A DNA stretch of 64,000 bases, taken from NCBI RefSeq assembly GCF_012927485.1, contig NZ_JABBPC010000009.1, positions 186,001 to 250,000 of the forward strand, read 5' to 3'. Every line of letters starts with the position of its first letter. The stretch's first letter is position 1. Positions 20,950 through 30,244 of the stretch are shown here, in pieces. Below the pieces are notes generated by a model. It ran no database searches and was not told the origin of the DNA. It saw only the letters and a list, made by a program, of their open reading frames with translations. The translations under genes and the position numbers were made by a program. Source of the DNA: Polaromonas sp. (lineage in GTDB: Bacteria > Pseudomonadota > Gammaproteobacteria > Burkholderiales > Burkholderiaceae_C).

Positions 20950-22998
20950 ATGAATAATCCACTCCTCGACTTTTCTGACCTTCCGCTGTTTGACCGTATC
21001 CTGCCTGAGCATGTTGCCCCGGCGGTGACTGTATTGCTGGGCAAGGCAGACGCCGCGTTGGAGCAGGTGACTGCGCCTGATTTCCCCGCTTCGTGGGGAG
21101 ACATCGCCCGCGTGTTGGACGTCGCCACCGAAAACCTGGGTCGTGCCTGGGGCGCCGTAGGTCACCTCAACAGTGTTGCGGACACGCCCGAGTTGCGAGC
21201 CGCTTACAACGCAGCCCTTGTGCGCGTGACCGAGTTCGGGACGCGGCTGGGCGCCGATGAGCGCCTGTATGCCAAATACAAAGCCATCGACACAGGCAGC
21301 CTGAATACCGAGCAACGTCAGGCACACAAGAACGCCATCCGCAACTTTGTGCTGTCGGGGGCAGAGCTCACCGGCGACGCCAAGGAACGATTTGCAAAAA
21401 TCCAGGAGCGTCAAGCCGAACTGAGTCAGAAATTCAGCGAAAACGCACTGGATGCCACAGATGCCTTTGCTTACTACGCCACAGAAGATGAAGTGGCAGG
21501 TATTCCCCAGGACGTCCTTCAAACGGCACGGGAACAAGCACAGGCCGAAGGCAAGACGGGCTATCGGCTCAGCCTGAAAATGCCGAGCTATCTGCCCACC
21601 ATGCAATTCGCGAGCAGCAGCGCTTTGCGCGAAACGCTTTACAAGGCCTACACCACACGTGCCAGCGACCAGGCGCCGGCAGAGTTTTTGCAGTTTGACA
21701 ACAGCCCCATCATGCGGGAGATTCTTGCGCTGCGGCTGGAAGAAGCGCAACTGTTGGGCTATCCCAATTTTGGAGCCGTGTCCGTGGTGGCCAAAATGGC
21801 GCAGTCGCCCGAAGACGTTGTCACGTTTCTACGTGATCTGGCCAAACGGGCCCGTCCTTATGCAGAAAAAGACGTGTCTGATTTGCTCGCTTTTGCGGCT
21901 GAAAATTTGCACCAGCCCAGCCCCCAGCCCTGGGACTTCGCCTACATTGGCGAAAAACTCAAGGAAGCCCGTTACGCCTTCAGTGAGCAGGAGGTGAAGC
22001 AGTACTTCACGGCGCCCAAAGTGCTTGCGGGCCTTTTCAAGATTGTTGAAACCTTGTTCGAAGTGGCGATTCGCAACGACTCGGCCCCGGTCTGGAAGCC
22101 CGGCGTGGAGTTCTACCGCATTGAACGCAACGGTGAGCTGGTAGGTCAGTTCTACCTCGACCAGCCCGCCCGCACGGGTAAGCGCGGCGGCGCCTGGATG
22201 GATGACGTACGGGCCCGCTGGCTGCGCCCCGACACAGGAAAACTCCAGACACCCGTAGCACATTTGGTCTGCAATTTTGCAGACGGTGTGGGCAACAAGC
22301 CTGCATTACTCACCCACGACGACGTAACCACCCTGTTTCATGAATTCGGCCACGGCCTGCATCACATGCTTACCCAGGTGAACGAGCGCGATGTCTCGGG
22401 CATTAGCGGTGTTGAATGGGACGCGGTCGAGTTGCCGAGCCAGTTCATGGAGAACTTCTGCTGGGAATGGGATGTCCTCAAGCAGATGACAGCCCATGTC
22501 GACACGGGAGAGCCGCTCCCCCGCGCTTTGTTTGAAAAAATGCTTGCCGCCAAAAACTTCCAGAGCGGAATGCAGACACTTCGCCAAGTGGAATTTTCAC
22601 TCTTCGACATGCTCTTGCACACCTCGCACAACCCAGCGGACGACTTGATGGGCTTGCTGCGCACGGTGCGAAATGAAACGGCGGTGATTTCTGCCCCGGC
22701 TTATAGCCGTACACCGCATACTTTTAGCCACATCTTTTCGGGCGGGTATGCGGCAGGGTATTACAGCTACAAATGGGCCGAAGTGCTGTCTGCCGACGCT
22801 TATGCCGCGTTTGAGGAAACTGCCTCCGATGCAGGGGAAGATTCCGGTAAAACAACCGTGACGGTGGAAACCGGCAGAAAATACCGGCAGGCCATTCTGG
22901 AAGCAGGCGGTAGCCGCCCGGCCATGGAGTCGTTCAAAGCCTTCAGAGGCCGTGCGCCGTCTATCGACGCCTTGCTGCGTCATCAGGGGATGGCATGA
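20950..22998 (+). CDS. prlC: Oligopeptidase A (M3 zinc metallopeptidase)
   Basis: 682 aa cytoplasmic peptidase that degrades oligopeptides and signal peptide fragments. The zinc motif HEFGH lies at residues 464-468 in the segment LFHEFGHGLHHML, and the third ligand is the Glu in the following helix (ISGVEWDAVELPSQFMEN). The C-terminal SGGYAAGYYSYKWAEVLSAD is a family hallmark. Length matches E. coli OpdA (about 680 aa). It follows yhbY by 91 nt on the same strand. Confidence 0.95.
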   Translation: MNNPLLDFSDLPLFDRILPEHVAPAVTVLLGKADAALEQVTAPDFPASWGDIARVLDVATENLGRAWGAVGHLNSVADTPELRAAYNAALVRVTEFGTRLGADERLYAKYKAIDTGSLNTEQRQAHKNAIRNFVLSGAELTGDAKERFAKIQERQAELSQKFSENALDATDAFAYYATEDEVAGIPQDVLQTAREQAQAEGKTGYRLSLKMPSYLPTMQFASSSALRETLYKAYTTRASDQAPAEFLQFDNSPIMREILALRLEEAQLLGYPNFGAVSVVAKMAQSPEDVVTFLRDLAKRARPYAEKDVSDLLAFAAENLHQPSPQPWDFAYIGEKLKEARYAFSEQEVKQYFTAPKVLAGLFKIVETLFEVAIRNDSAPVWKPGVEFYRIERNGELVGQFYLDQPARTGKRGGAWMDDVRARWLRPDTGKLQTPVAHLVCNFADGVGNKPALLTHDDVTTLFHEFGHGLHHMLTQVNERDVSGISGVEWDAVELPSQFMENFCWEWDVLKQMTAHVDTGEPLPRALFEKMLAAKNFQSGMQTLRQVEFSLFDMLLHTSHNPADDLMGLLRTVRNETAVISAPAYSRTPHTFSHIFSGGYAAGYYSYKWAEVLSADAYAAFEETASDAGEDSGKTTVTVETGRKYRQAILEAGGSRPAMESFKAFRGRAPSIDALLRHQGMA

Positions 22999-23037
22999 AC
23001 GAGTTAAAACTTTGTAAAAAAGGTGATTGGGTTAAAA

Positions 23038-23703
23038 ATGAGTTTTTTTACCTTTAAATTTTTACCCGTCAGCGCCTCCGTCCTTTTGGTGGCAGTTCTT
23101 TGGACCTCCTTGGCGCAGGCTCAGCCGGTTTACCGGTCTGTAGGGGCGGACGGGAAAGTGACCTTTTCCGACAAGCCGCCAAGCACCGAAAGCAATGCGA
23201 AGGCCAGCCCTGCCAATGCCAGCTCAGCGGGAGGCAACGCTTCAGTCGGCCTGCCTTTTGAGCTGCGACAGGTTGCAATCAAATATCCGGTCACCTTGTA
23301 CACCGGCGACAACTGCACGCCTTGCGGCGCAGGCCGCAGCATGCTGACAAGCCGCGGCATTCCTTTTACGGAAAAAACCGTCACCACCTCGGAAGATGCT
23401 GAAGCCCTCAAGCGATTGAGTGGCGAAAATTCGCTGCCCCTCATGACCATAGGAAGCCAGCAGCTCAAGGGTTATTCTGATTCGGAGTGGACGCAATTCC
23501 TGAATGCCGCTGGTTACCCACCGTCATCGGCATTGCCCAACAGCTACCACCGCCCGGGACCCATGCCGTTGGTGGCTGTCGCCACAGTCCCGGCAGCCGG
23601 AGCGTCCGCCGCAGGCGCCACGGCCAGCAAAAAAGGCATCACCGAGCGCCCGGTCCGTCCCGTAGTGCAGCCTGGCAACAACCCGGCGGGCATCCAGTTC
23701 TGA
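23038..23703 (+). CDS. Periplasmic DUF4124 + glutaredoxin-fold protein
   Basis: 221 aa exported protein. A signal peptide spans about residues 1-28 (hydrophobic core, then AQA before QPVYRS). A DUF4124-like segment (VYRSVGADGKVTFSDKPP) follows, then a low-complexity Ser/Ala/Asn linker. A glutaredoxin-like domain comes next with CTPC in VTLYTGDNCTPCGAGRSML, plus SLPLMTIG (cis-Pro loop) and GYSDSEW. The C-terminus is Ala/Pro-rich. It could act as an envelope thiol oxidoreductase; the substrate is unknown. Start: ATG 23038 with AGGTGA 11 nt upstream, or GTG 23023 in the same frame. Confidence 0.8.
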   Translation: MSFFTFKFLPVSASVLLVAVLWTSLAQAQPVYRSVGADGKVTFSDKPPSTESNAKASPANASSAGGNASVGLPFELRQVAIKYPVTLYTGDNCTPCGAGRSMLTSRGIPFTEKTVTTSEDAEALKRLSGENSLPLMTIGSQQLKGYSDSEWTQFLNAAGYPPSSALPNSYHRPGPMPLVAVATVPAAGASAAGATASKKGITERPVRPVVQPGNNPAGIQF

Positions 23704-23730
23704 AGCGCCTTTCCGGGTTCTGGTTCGGGG

Positions 23731-24402
23731 TTAGAACACAAGGGTCTTAACCCCGTCCGCCGTTCCCAACAGGCACACATCGGCTTTCTGGAATGCGAAT
23801 ACACCCACCGTCACCACGCCAGGCCATTGGTTCACCTGGGATTCAAATGCGAGCGGATCGGTAATCTTCAGGCCGATAACATCCAGAATGTGCTGCCCGT
23901 TGTCAGTGACCAGCGACGTACCGTCTTTAAGACGCAAGGTCGCCATGCCACCCAGCACGGCGAATTGCCGCGCGATGTGTAGTGCAGCCATTGGAATCAC
24001 CTCCACCGGAAGAGGAAAGTTGCCAAGGGTTGCAACGTATTTGGACTCATCAGCAATGCAGATAAATTTACGCGACTGGGCCGCCACGATTTTTTCGCGC
24101 GTCAACGCCGCCCCGCCGCCCTTGATCATGTAACCCGCGTGGTCAATCTCGTCTGCACCGTCGATGTAAACCGCCAGTTCTTCCACCTGCGTCGCATCGA
24201 ACACCTTGATACCCAGCGCCTGCAAGCGTTCTGTGGACGCCACCGAGCTCGATACCGCTCCCGCAATGCGGTCCTTGATGGTTGCCAGCGCATCGATGAA
24301 TTTATTGACCGTGGAGCCAGTGCCAACGCCGACAATGCTGTTGGCTTCTACATACTGCAGCGCGGCCAGGCCGACCAATGTTTTGAGTTCGTCTTGGGTC
24401 AT
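23731..24402 (-). CDS. rpiA: Ribose-5-phosphate isomerase A
   Basis: 223 aa enzyme interconverting ribose-5-phosphate and ribulose-5-phosphate in the pentose phosphate pathway. Signatures: [17 protein letters not shown] (phosphate loop, about residues 19-35), YIDGADEID (catalytic Asp), and [15 protein letters not shown] (catalytic Glu and Lys). Length matches E. coli RpiA (219 aa). It is divergent from pyrD, with 65 nt between the two start codons. Confidence 0.95.
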   Translation of the reverse strand: MTQDELKTLVGLAALQYVEANSIVGVGTGSTVNKFIDALATIKDRIAGAVSSSVASTERLQALGIKVFDATQVEELAVYIDGADEIDHAGYMIKGGGAALTREKIVAAQSRKFICIADESKYVATLGNFPLPVEVIPMAALHIARQFAVLGGMATLRLKDGTSLVTDNGQHILDVIGLKITDPLAFESQVNQWPGVVTVGVFAFQKADVCLLGTADGVKTLVF

Positions 24403-24467
24403 AGGTGTCTTTATGGTGAGTTAAGTTTGTTTTTGCGACAATTCAAAATTAATTTCCAAATTATCCG

Positions 24468-25526
24468 ATGTCTCTTATCCCCTACGCACTCGCCCGACCC
24501 TTTTTATTTGGACTCGACCCCGAAACCGCCCACGAACTGACGATGGCTTCGCTGGCACGCACCCAAGGCACCCCCCTGTCGCTGGCCTACTGTGCCAGCC
24601 GGGTGAGCGATCCCCTAGAACTGGCCGGTTTAAAGTTTTCCAACCGGGTTGGTCTGGCGGCCGGTCTGGATAAAAACGCTCGCTGTATTGACGGCCTCGC
24701 GGCGATGGGTTTTGGCTTTATTGAGGTCGGCACTGTCACGCCAAAAGCGCAATCAGGCAACCCCAAGCCGCGCATGTTCCGGCTGCCGGAAGCGCATGCG
24801 CTGATTAACCGTCTGGGCTTCAATAACGACGGACTGGATGCTTTTATCGCCAACGTGCAAAAGTCCACGTGTCGCCGGCAGCAGGCTAAAAGTGCCCTGT
24901 TGCTGGGCCTGAACATCGGGAAAAACGCCGCAACACCGATGGAAAACGCGGTAGACGACTACCTCCTTTGCCTCGACGGCGTATACCCGCATGCTGACTA
25001 TGTCACCGTTAACATCTCCAGTCCCAACACCAAAAACCTGCGCGCATTGCAAGGCGACGACGCGCTCGATGCTTTGTTGGGCCGCATTGCCGAGCGCCGA
25101 GAACTACTGCTTAAGCGTCACAGCAAGCGGGTGCCTATATTTGTGAAAATTGCACCAGATCTCGATGAAACCCAAGTCGAGGTGATTGCCGCCACCTTGA
25201 AGCGTCATGCCATGGACGGCGTGGTCGCGACCAACACCACGCTCAGCCGCGACGCTGTCAAGGGGATGCGGCATGCCGAAGAGGCCGGAGGCTTAAGTGG
25301 TGCGCCGGTGCTGGAAGCCAGCAACCGCGTCATTCGCCAGCTGCGTGCGGCCCTCGGCGCGCGCTTTCCCATTATCGGTGTAGGCGGTGTCATGAGTGGC
25401 GCCGATGCGGTCTCGAAAATCAAGGCCGGTGCTGACGTGGTGCAGATTTACACGGGAATCATTTATCAGGGCCCGGCGCTGGTCACCGAGGTCGCGCTTG
25501 CACTAAAAAAATCTCGTTCGCGCTAG
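24468..25526 (+). CDS. pyrD: Dihydroorotate dehydrogenase, class 2
   Basis: 352 aa membrane-associated flavoenzyme passing electrons from dihydroorotate to quinone in pyrimidine synthesis. An N-terminal membrane-docking helix pair ([19 protein letters not shown]) is typical of class 2. The FMN barrel has [18 protein letters not shown] and LGLNIGKN. The catalytic base is the Ser of [11 protein letters not shown], and [20 protein letters not shown] binds FMN phosphate. Length is family-typical. The gene is apparently monocistronic. Confidence 0.95.
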   Translation: MSLIPYALARPFLFGLDPETAHELTMASLARTQGTPLSLAYCASRVSDPLELAGLKFSNRVGLAAGLDKNARCIDGLAAMGFGFIEVGTVTPKAQSGNPKPRMFRLPEAHALINRLGFNNDGLDAFIANVQKSTCRRQQAKSALLLGLNIGKNAATPMENAVDDYLLCLDGVYPHADYVTVNISSPNTKNLRALQGDDALDALLGRIAERRELLLKRHSKRVPIFVKIAPDLDETQVEVIAATLKRHAMDGVVATNTTLSRDAVKGMRHAEEAGGLSGAPVLEASNRVIRQLRAALGARFPIIGVGGVMSGADAVSKIKAGADVVQIYTGIIYQGPALVTEVALALKKSRSR

Positions 25527-25588
25527 CCAGGCTTAGAGAATCAGCTATCAGGTTAATAGCAAGCCCTGAACAAAAAAAATTTGAGCGC

Positions 25589-25846
25589 CTAATCTGGAAC
25601 GAATTCAGCTTTGAATTTCAACTCGTCTTCCGGCAGTTCAAGCGTGACCACTTGTCCCATCTTGTTGTCGGCCAGTCGGCAAGCCGCAAACAGGCTGTAC
25701 TTGCCGTTGAAGTGATAGCTTTCCAAGTCAATCAGCATGTAGGGGTGCGGCACAAAAACCTCATGCAGAAAAATCGTCCGGTGCCGATTGTGCGGCGAAG
25801 GGAAAAGCTTGTAGAGGTCGGTAGTGATGGTTTGGGATGAGGCCAT
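25589..25846 (-). CDS. Conserved hypothetical protein
   Basis: About 85 aa (105 aa if the ATG at 25906 is used). I do not recognise a family. It reads as a soluble, mixed alpha/beta protein: TTDLYKLFPSPHNRHRTIFLHEVFVPHP, then alternating hydrophobic residues, MGQVVTLELPEDELKF, and an acidic end. Neither start has a good ribosome binding site. The longer start would leave only 12 nt to the divergent exonuclease gene, so 25846 is preferred. It is convergent with pyrD. Confidence 0.6.
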   Translation of the reverse strand: MASSQTITTDLYKLFPSPHNRHRTIFLHEVFVPHPYMLIDLESYHFNGKYSLFAACRLADNKMGQVVTLELPEDELKFKAEFVPD

Positions 25847-25918
25847 GAGGGTTTTAGTCAAAGTAATGCTCACGCACGGGGCTGTAAGCTCTACCTCTAT
25901 TTTCATCCATGGAAGCCT

Positions 25919-26515
25919 ATGACCGAGCGTCTTTTAACTCCAGCCAAAGAACAGATCGCGTTGCTCGCGCCTTTTGACCGCTTGGGGCTGAGCCAGATTC
26001 AGGTGATTGCGACCCCGCAGCAGGCTGCTGGCGCGTTGCACGAACTGGAAAGCACTGCGGTTTTGGGGTTTGATACCGAGTCAAAACCCACCTTTGCCAA
26101 AAACGAGGTCTCCCACGGACCACATATCGTGCAGCTTTCTACGCTGGACAAGGCCTATATCTTTCAGCTTGAAGACGCCGACTGCCGCCGTACCGTGGCG
26201 TTGCTGCTGCAGTTGCCGAGAATTATCAAGGCCGGCTTTGGCCTCGGAGATGACCGCAGGCGCATCATCAGCAAACTCGGGGTGGAGCCGGAGGGCGTGC
26301 TGGACCTCAACACCGTCTTTAGGGAACGGGGCTACCGAAAAGACATGGGCGTACGCGGTGCCGTGGCCGTAATGTTCAATCAACGCTTTATAAAATCCAG
26401 AAAAGCGACCACTTCCAACTGGGCTAACGCCTGCTTATCAGACGCCCAGGTTATTTACGCTGCGAACGACGCCTATGCCGCCTTGCGGGTGTTCAAGGCT
26501 TTGGGGTTGGACTGA
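25919..26515 (+). CDS. DnaQ-fold 3'-5' exonuclease domain protein
   Basis: 198 aa single-domain nuclease of the RNase D/WRN exonuclease group. Exo I is LGFDTESKPTF (Asp and Glu), exo II is in GFGLGDDRRRI, and exo III is YAANDAYAALRVF, with the Tyr-x3-Asp form typical of DEDDy enzymes. There is no HRDC domain, so it is not a full RNase D. It lies between two minus-strand genes and ends 8 nt before the convergent CYTH-CHAD gene. Confidence 0.85.
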   Translation: MTERLLTPAKEQIALLAPFDRLGLSQIQVIATPQQAAGALHELESTAVLGFDTESKPTFAKNEVSHGPHIVQLSTLDKAYIFQLEDADCRRTVALLLQLPRIIKAGFGLGDDRRRIISKLGVEPEGVLDLNTVFRERGYRKDMGVRGAVAVMFNQRFIKSRKATTSNWANACLSDAQVIYAANDAYAALRVFKALGLD

Positions 26516-26523
26516 ACCCAGCG

Positions 26524-28062
26524 TCAGGGCTTGCCAGCGGGTTTCAGCGCCGCGAATCGTTGCCAGAGCTTGCCAAGTTTATGCACATCCCGCTCCGTGC
26601 TGACCAACAGATAGCCCCTGACGAAGCCGGCGCTGTGCGCCAAATCCGGAAAAGTTTGCGCCAGGTGCTTCAGCAATCCATCGCCAACGCTGACGTCGTT
26701 GAGCCAGCCAAATGCATCCTGCAGGCTGGTTAAAGCGAGGACATAGGGCTGCACGCGCTTAGCGGGATAAAGGGACTCAAAAAACTCGGTCGCATAGCGT
26801 AATTTCTTCGCTGCTAAACGTATTGAGTGGCGCGTCGCGGCGGTCCCGTCTTTCAGCTTTTTACCCCGGTGTTTCAGGGTGCGGTGCCGGTGGACAAGGG
26901 TTTGCTTGGCGAACGTGGCGAGCGGCGTCGCTAGCGCGTCCCGCCCGGTTTGGTCCAGCGTGTCACGCCAATGCGCACCTTGCATCCAGCCGCCGAAGGA
27001 CAGCAGCAACCGCGCGTAGCGCACAGAACTTACGGAAGCCGCCGCCTTTTGCCGGTTTTTACCCGCCACGTGAAACGCTGTCTGCTGCAGCAACGCCAAT
27101 CCCGACTCTTCTGAGCAACTGGCGATCACCTTGTCCAACGTGCCACTGGCAAACGCCTCCCAGTCCCGGGCAGCGCTCAACTCTTTTGACAACCAACTGA
27201 ATTCTTCTTGAAGTGCGTCAGGGCAGCCAGTGATCTTGCGCCACAGCCCGAGCGCCGCGCGCAAACGGCGCAGGCCGACCCGCATCTGGTGCACGCTCTC
27301 CGGGTCGCTCCCCTGAGAAACCCCGACCTCGTTGCCCTGAATCTGAGCCAGGCAGTTGGCGACAATCGCCTGAAATCCCTGCTCTACGGTCAACTCGGTA
27401 GGGAGATCAATGCGCGCTGCCTTAATCACAGCGGGTGGCTGCGGGGCGTACAACGCATAGCCGCGCTCGGCTTTGCTGATATTGCCGGCTCGCAGCGGCA
27501 CCGCCTCTTGCAGCGCCAGCGCAAAATCGAATAACTCGCCGGGATCGCCGGACTTAAGTTCCAGTTCGATCTCGCTAATCGGCACTTGCGTTGCATCGTG
27601 CTGTACCTCCCCCTGGTCCAACGCCAACTCGACCTCGGCCCCGCGCGGCAATCGCAGCTGCCAAACCGTGCGCCGGAACCGGGTGGTGAACACAGGCATC
27701 AGCCGATCGGCAAGCGCCTGGGCAGTCAGGGCTTTCGCCCAAACTGAATCACGTCCGAGCAAGGTGCTCAGCGTAACCAAATCGGGCCGAGGTCCAGGAA
27801 CGCGGGATTCCCACTCTTGTCGCTGGTGCAGCCCCGCAGCCACCTCGCTCCCGGCTTTCAAAGTCTGGATCCAATTGCGGCCCACCAAGCGCACCCGCAA
27901 CGCGGCTTCGTGCTGTCTGAAATGAAGATCGGGGGTATCGAAATAGACGCTGGTGAGTTGCTGTTGGCGCGGTTTGGTGATTGCATGCTGCTTCACCAGA
28001 GGGTGGCGGCGAAAAGCCGCGACGTCCGCCGGCGCAAGCAGTAGCTTCAATTCGATTTCCAT
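26524..28062 (-). CDS. CYTH-CHAD domain protein, inorganic triphosphatase-like
   Basis: 512 aa. The N-terminal CYTH domain (about residues 1-205) opens with EIELKLL, the ExExK signature of triphosphate tunnel enzymes, and has further alternating charged strands (VEWES..., VELALDQGEVQ, ISEIELELKSG). The C-terminal CHAD domain (about residues 245-510) carries repeated His-x3-Arg helices (SVHQMRVGLRRLRAAL and RHSIRLAAKKLRYATEF). E. coli YgiF has this layout and hydrolyses tripolyphosphate; CHAD domains bind polyphosphate. The start is the ATG immediately before EIELK. Confidence 0.9.
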   Translation of the reverse strand: MEIELKLLLAPADVAAFRRHPLVKQHAITKPRQQQLTSVYFDTPDLHFRQHEAALRVRLVGRNWIQTLKAGSEVAAGLHQRQEWESRVPGPRPDLVTLSTLLGRDSVWAKALTAQALADRLMPVFTTRFRRTVWQLRLPRGAEVELALDQGEVQHDATQVPISEIELELKSGDPGELFDFALALQEAVPLRAGNISKAERGYALYAPQPPAVIKAARIDLPTELTVEQGFQAIVANCLAQIQGNEVGVSQGSDPESVHQMRVGLRRLRAALGLWRKITGCPDALQEEFSWLSKELSAARDWEAFASGTLDKVIASCSEESGLALLQQTAFHVAGKNRQKAAASVSSVRYARLLLSFGGWMQGAHWRDTLDQTGRDALATPLATFAKQTLVHRHRTLKHRGKKLKDGTAATRHSIRLAAKKLRYATEFFESLYPAKRVQPYVLALTSLQDAFGWLNDVSVGDGLLKHLAQTFPDLAHSAGFVRGYLLVSTERDVHKLGKLWQRFAALKPAGKP

Positions 28063-28351
28063 GTTTGTCACCACCGAAAAATTAACGCTGCGATGAATCT
28101 TCAGTCCTACCTCAGCTGGCAAAAACTGTCGAATCGGGTGCCTGAGGAAGGAGGCCATCCATCAGCGATCCGTTATTTCAGATAAATGATACAAGAGCGG
28201 GTCTTAGAAGTCGACCATTGCAGGTTGAACTGCGGACGGGAGAAATACTCACTGGCACGGGTAAAAAGCCACAGCAGGCGAAGCGTAGGCCCTGGGCGGT
28301 TCAGCGAAGGCGAGACACCCATTTGGCACGCTTCGGCTACACTTATTTAGT

Positions 28352-28563
28352 CAGGAGAGAGTTTTCACCTCGAAAACCGCCGAAGGCGCATGCTGCACCC
28401 TCAATGGTGCGCTGAACGCTCAGGCAAAAGGACTGGCAACCGTTTTTCAGCAGATGCCGCTGGAAGACGTTCCCTACTGGAGAGAGGTCGTTTTTCAAAG
28501 CGATCCACCGAAGGAGCAAACCTGCATCGCCAGGTGAATCTCTCAGGTAAAGTGGACAGCAGG
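28352..28563 (+). promoter_or_regulatory. Tandem glycine riboswitch
   Basis: Two glycine aptamers in series. The first spans about 28352-28437 (AGGAGAGA, later GCCGAAGGCGCA, ACGCTCAGGCAAAAGGACTGG). The second spans about 28477-28563 (CTGGAGAGAG, CACCGAAGGAGCAA, ATCTCTCAGGTAAAGTGGACAG). Both keep the conserved CCGAAGG core and the CTCAGGnAAnnGGAC end, joined by a 39-nt linker. It lies 50 nt upstream of gcvT and should switch on the glycine cleavage operon when glycine is plentiful. I see no T-run terminator between it and the gene, so translational control is more likely. Confidence 0.95.
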
Positions 28564-28613
28564 GGCAGCCCATGAGCCAAGCTCGTGGATTCATGTTTGC
28601 CCCGGAGAAACCC

Positions 28614-29792
28614 ATGTCCGATACGTCTTCCAGCGCCTCTTCTGTTTCTTCCGAGCCACTTTTAAAAACGCCGCTGCATGAGCTGCATCTCGAACTCGGC
28701 GCGCGCATGGTGCCGTTTGCCGGATACAGCATGCCGGTGCAATACCCAGCAGGCCTGATGGCCGAACACCACCACACCCGCAACGCTGCCGGCCTGTTCG
28801 ATGTATCCCACATGGGTCAGTTGCGCCTGGTGGGTCCACAGTCCGCGGCAGCGCTTGAAACCCTGATTCCCGTCGATGTGATCGACCTTCCCGTCGGCAA
28901 ACAGCGCTACGGCTTGCTGCTCGATAGCGATGGCGGCATCCTGGACGACTTGATGTTTTTTAACCGGGATTACGCCGTTAACGGTGATGGCGGCGACATT
29001 TTCATCATCGTTAACGGCGCCTGCAAGGTAGGCGACATCGCCCATATCCAGAACAAGATTGGTGCGCTTTGTAAAGTCATTCCGATGCCCGAAATGGCAC
29101 TGCTGGCGCTACAGGGTCCTCAGGCCGTCTCCGCCCTGCAACGTCTGGCGCCTGGGGTTGAAAAACTGGTGTTCATGACCGGTGGCCGATTCATGGTGGC
29201 TGGCTGCGATTGTTTCCTTACCCGCAGCGGCTACACCGGCGAAGACGGCTTCGAAATTTCTGTTCCGGCGTCGCAGGCGGACACCCTGGCGAGAGCCCTG
29301 CTGCGGCAACCGGAGGTTAAACCGGTGGGCTTAGGCGCGCGCAATTCGCTCCGTTTAGAGGCCGGCCTGTGCCTCTATGGCAACGACATCGACACGACCA
29401 CGACGCCGGTGGAAGCCAATCTCAACTGGGCCATTCAAAAAGTGCGCCGTACCGGTGGCGCGCGGGCTGGCGGTTTTCCAGGCGCTGAGAAAATTCTCGC
29501 CCAGCTGGATGACCCTACCACCACCGTTAGAAAGAAACGCGTCGGCTTGATGGCGCTTGAACGCATTCCCGTGCGCGACCACACCGCGCTGTGCAGTCTG
29601 GACGGCACGCCCATTGGCGAGGTGACCAGCGGCTTGCTCGGCCCCAGTATTAATCAGCCGATCGCCATGGGATATGTGTCCCCGGAATTCACTGCCATTG
29701 GCACGCGGATGAACGCCATGGTGCGCGGCAAACGGGTGCCCATGGAAGTTTCCGCCATGCCTTTTGTGCCTAACCGCTACTACCGCGGTTGA
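28614..29792 (+). CDS. gcvT: Glycine cleavage system T protein (aminomethyltransferase)
   Basis: 392 aa enzyme that moves the aminomethyl carbon from lipoylated GcvH to tetrahydrofolate, releasing ammonia. Features: a Ser-rich leader of about 15 residues, HLELGARMVPFAGYSMPVQY, DVSHMGQLRL, RSGYTGEDGFEI and SLRLEAGLCLYGND. The start is ATG 28614, with GGAGA 5 nt upstream. An ATG at 28572 is in frame, but it abuts the riboswitch and has no SD. First gene of gcvT-gcvH-gcvP. Confidence 0.95.
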   Translation: MSDTSSSASSVSSEPLLKTPLHELHLELGARMVPFAGYSMPVQYPAGLMAEHHHTRNAAGLFDVSHMGQLRLVGPQSAAALETLIPVDVIDLPVGKQRYGLLLDSDGGILDDLMFFNRDYAVNGDGGDIFIIVNGACKVGDIAHIQNKIGALCKVIPMPEMALLALQGPQAVSALQRLAPGVEKLVFMTGGRFMVAGCDCFLTRSGYTGEDGFEISVPASQADTLARALLRQPEVKPVGLGARNSLRLEAGLCLYGNDIDTTTTPVEANLNWAIQKVRRTGGARAGGFPGAEKILAQLDDPTTTVRKKRVGLMALERIPVRDHTALCSLDGTPIGEVTSGLLGPSINQPIAMGYVSPEFTAIGTRMNAMVRGKRVPMEVSAMPFVPNRYYRG

Positions 29793-29843
29793 GTTTGTTT
29801 TTTACCACTTGATTTTTCTTAACTGACCTCCCGGAGAACGCCC

Positions 29844-30212
29844 ATGACGATCAAATACACCGAAGACCACGAATGGCTCAACATTGAAGGTGACACGGCC
29901 ACTGTCGGCATCACCGTTCACGCACAAGACGCACTGGGCGATGTGGTCTTCGTAGAGCTGCCCGCCATCGGTACCGTCTTTGCCCAAAAGGAAACCGCCG
30001 GCGTGGTGGAGTCGGTCAAAGCCGCTGCGGATGTGTACATGCCGGTCAGCGGCGAAGTCGTGCAAGTCAACGAAGCGCTGCGCGACGATCCGTCGTTGGC
30101 CAATAGCGACCCGCTGGGCGCTGGCTGGTTCTTCAAGATCAAGGTATCTGACCCCTCCCAGCTGGACGCCTTGATGGACGAAACCAGCTACACGACTTTC
30201 TCGGCCGCCTAA
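29844..30212 (+). CDS. gcvH: Glycine cleavage system H protein
   Basis: 122 aa lipoyl carrier that shuttles the aminomethyl group between GcvP, GcvT and the lipoamide dehydrogenase. Lipoylation site is Lys59 in [15 protein letters not shown]. The family end (DEFSYTTF-like, here MDETSYTTF) is present. SD GGAG lies 7 nt upstream of the ATG. Spacing to gcvT is 51 nt and to gcvP 32 nt, consistent with one transcript. Confidence 0.96.
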   Translation: MTIKYTEDHEWLNIEGDTATVGITVHAQDALGDVVFVELPAIGTVFAQKETAGVVESVKAAADVYMPVSGEVVQVNEALRDDPSLANSDPLGAGWFFKIKVSDPSQLDALMDETSYTTFSAA

Positions 30213-30244
30213 TTTTTCTCCAACGCTTTACACGGACACTCGAC

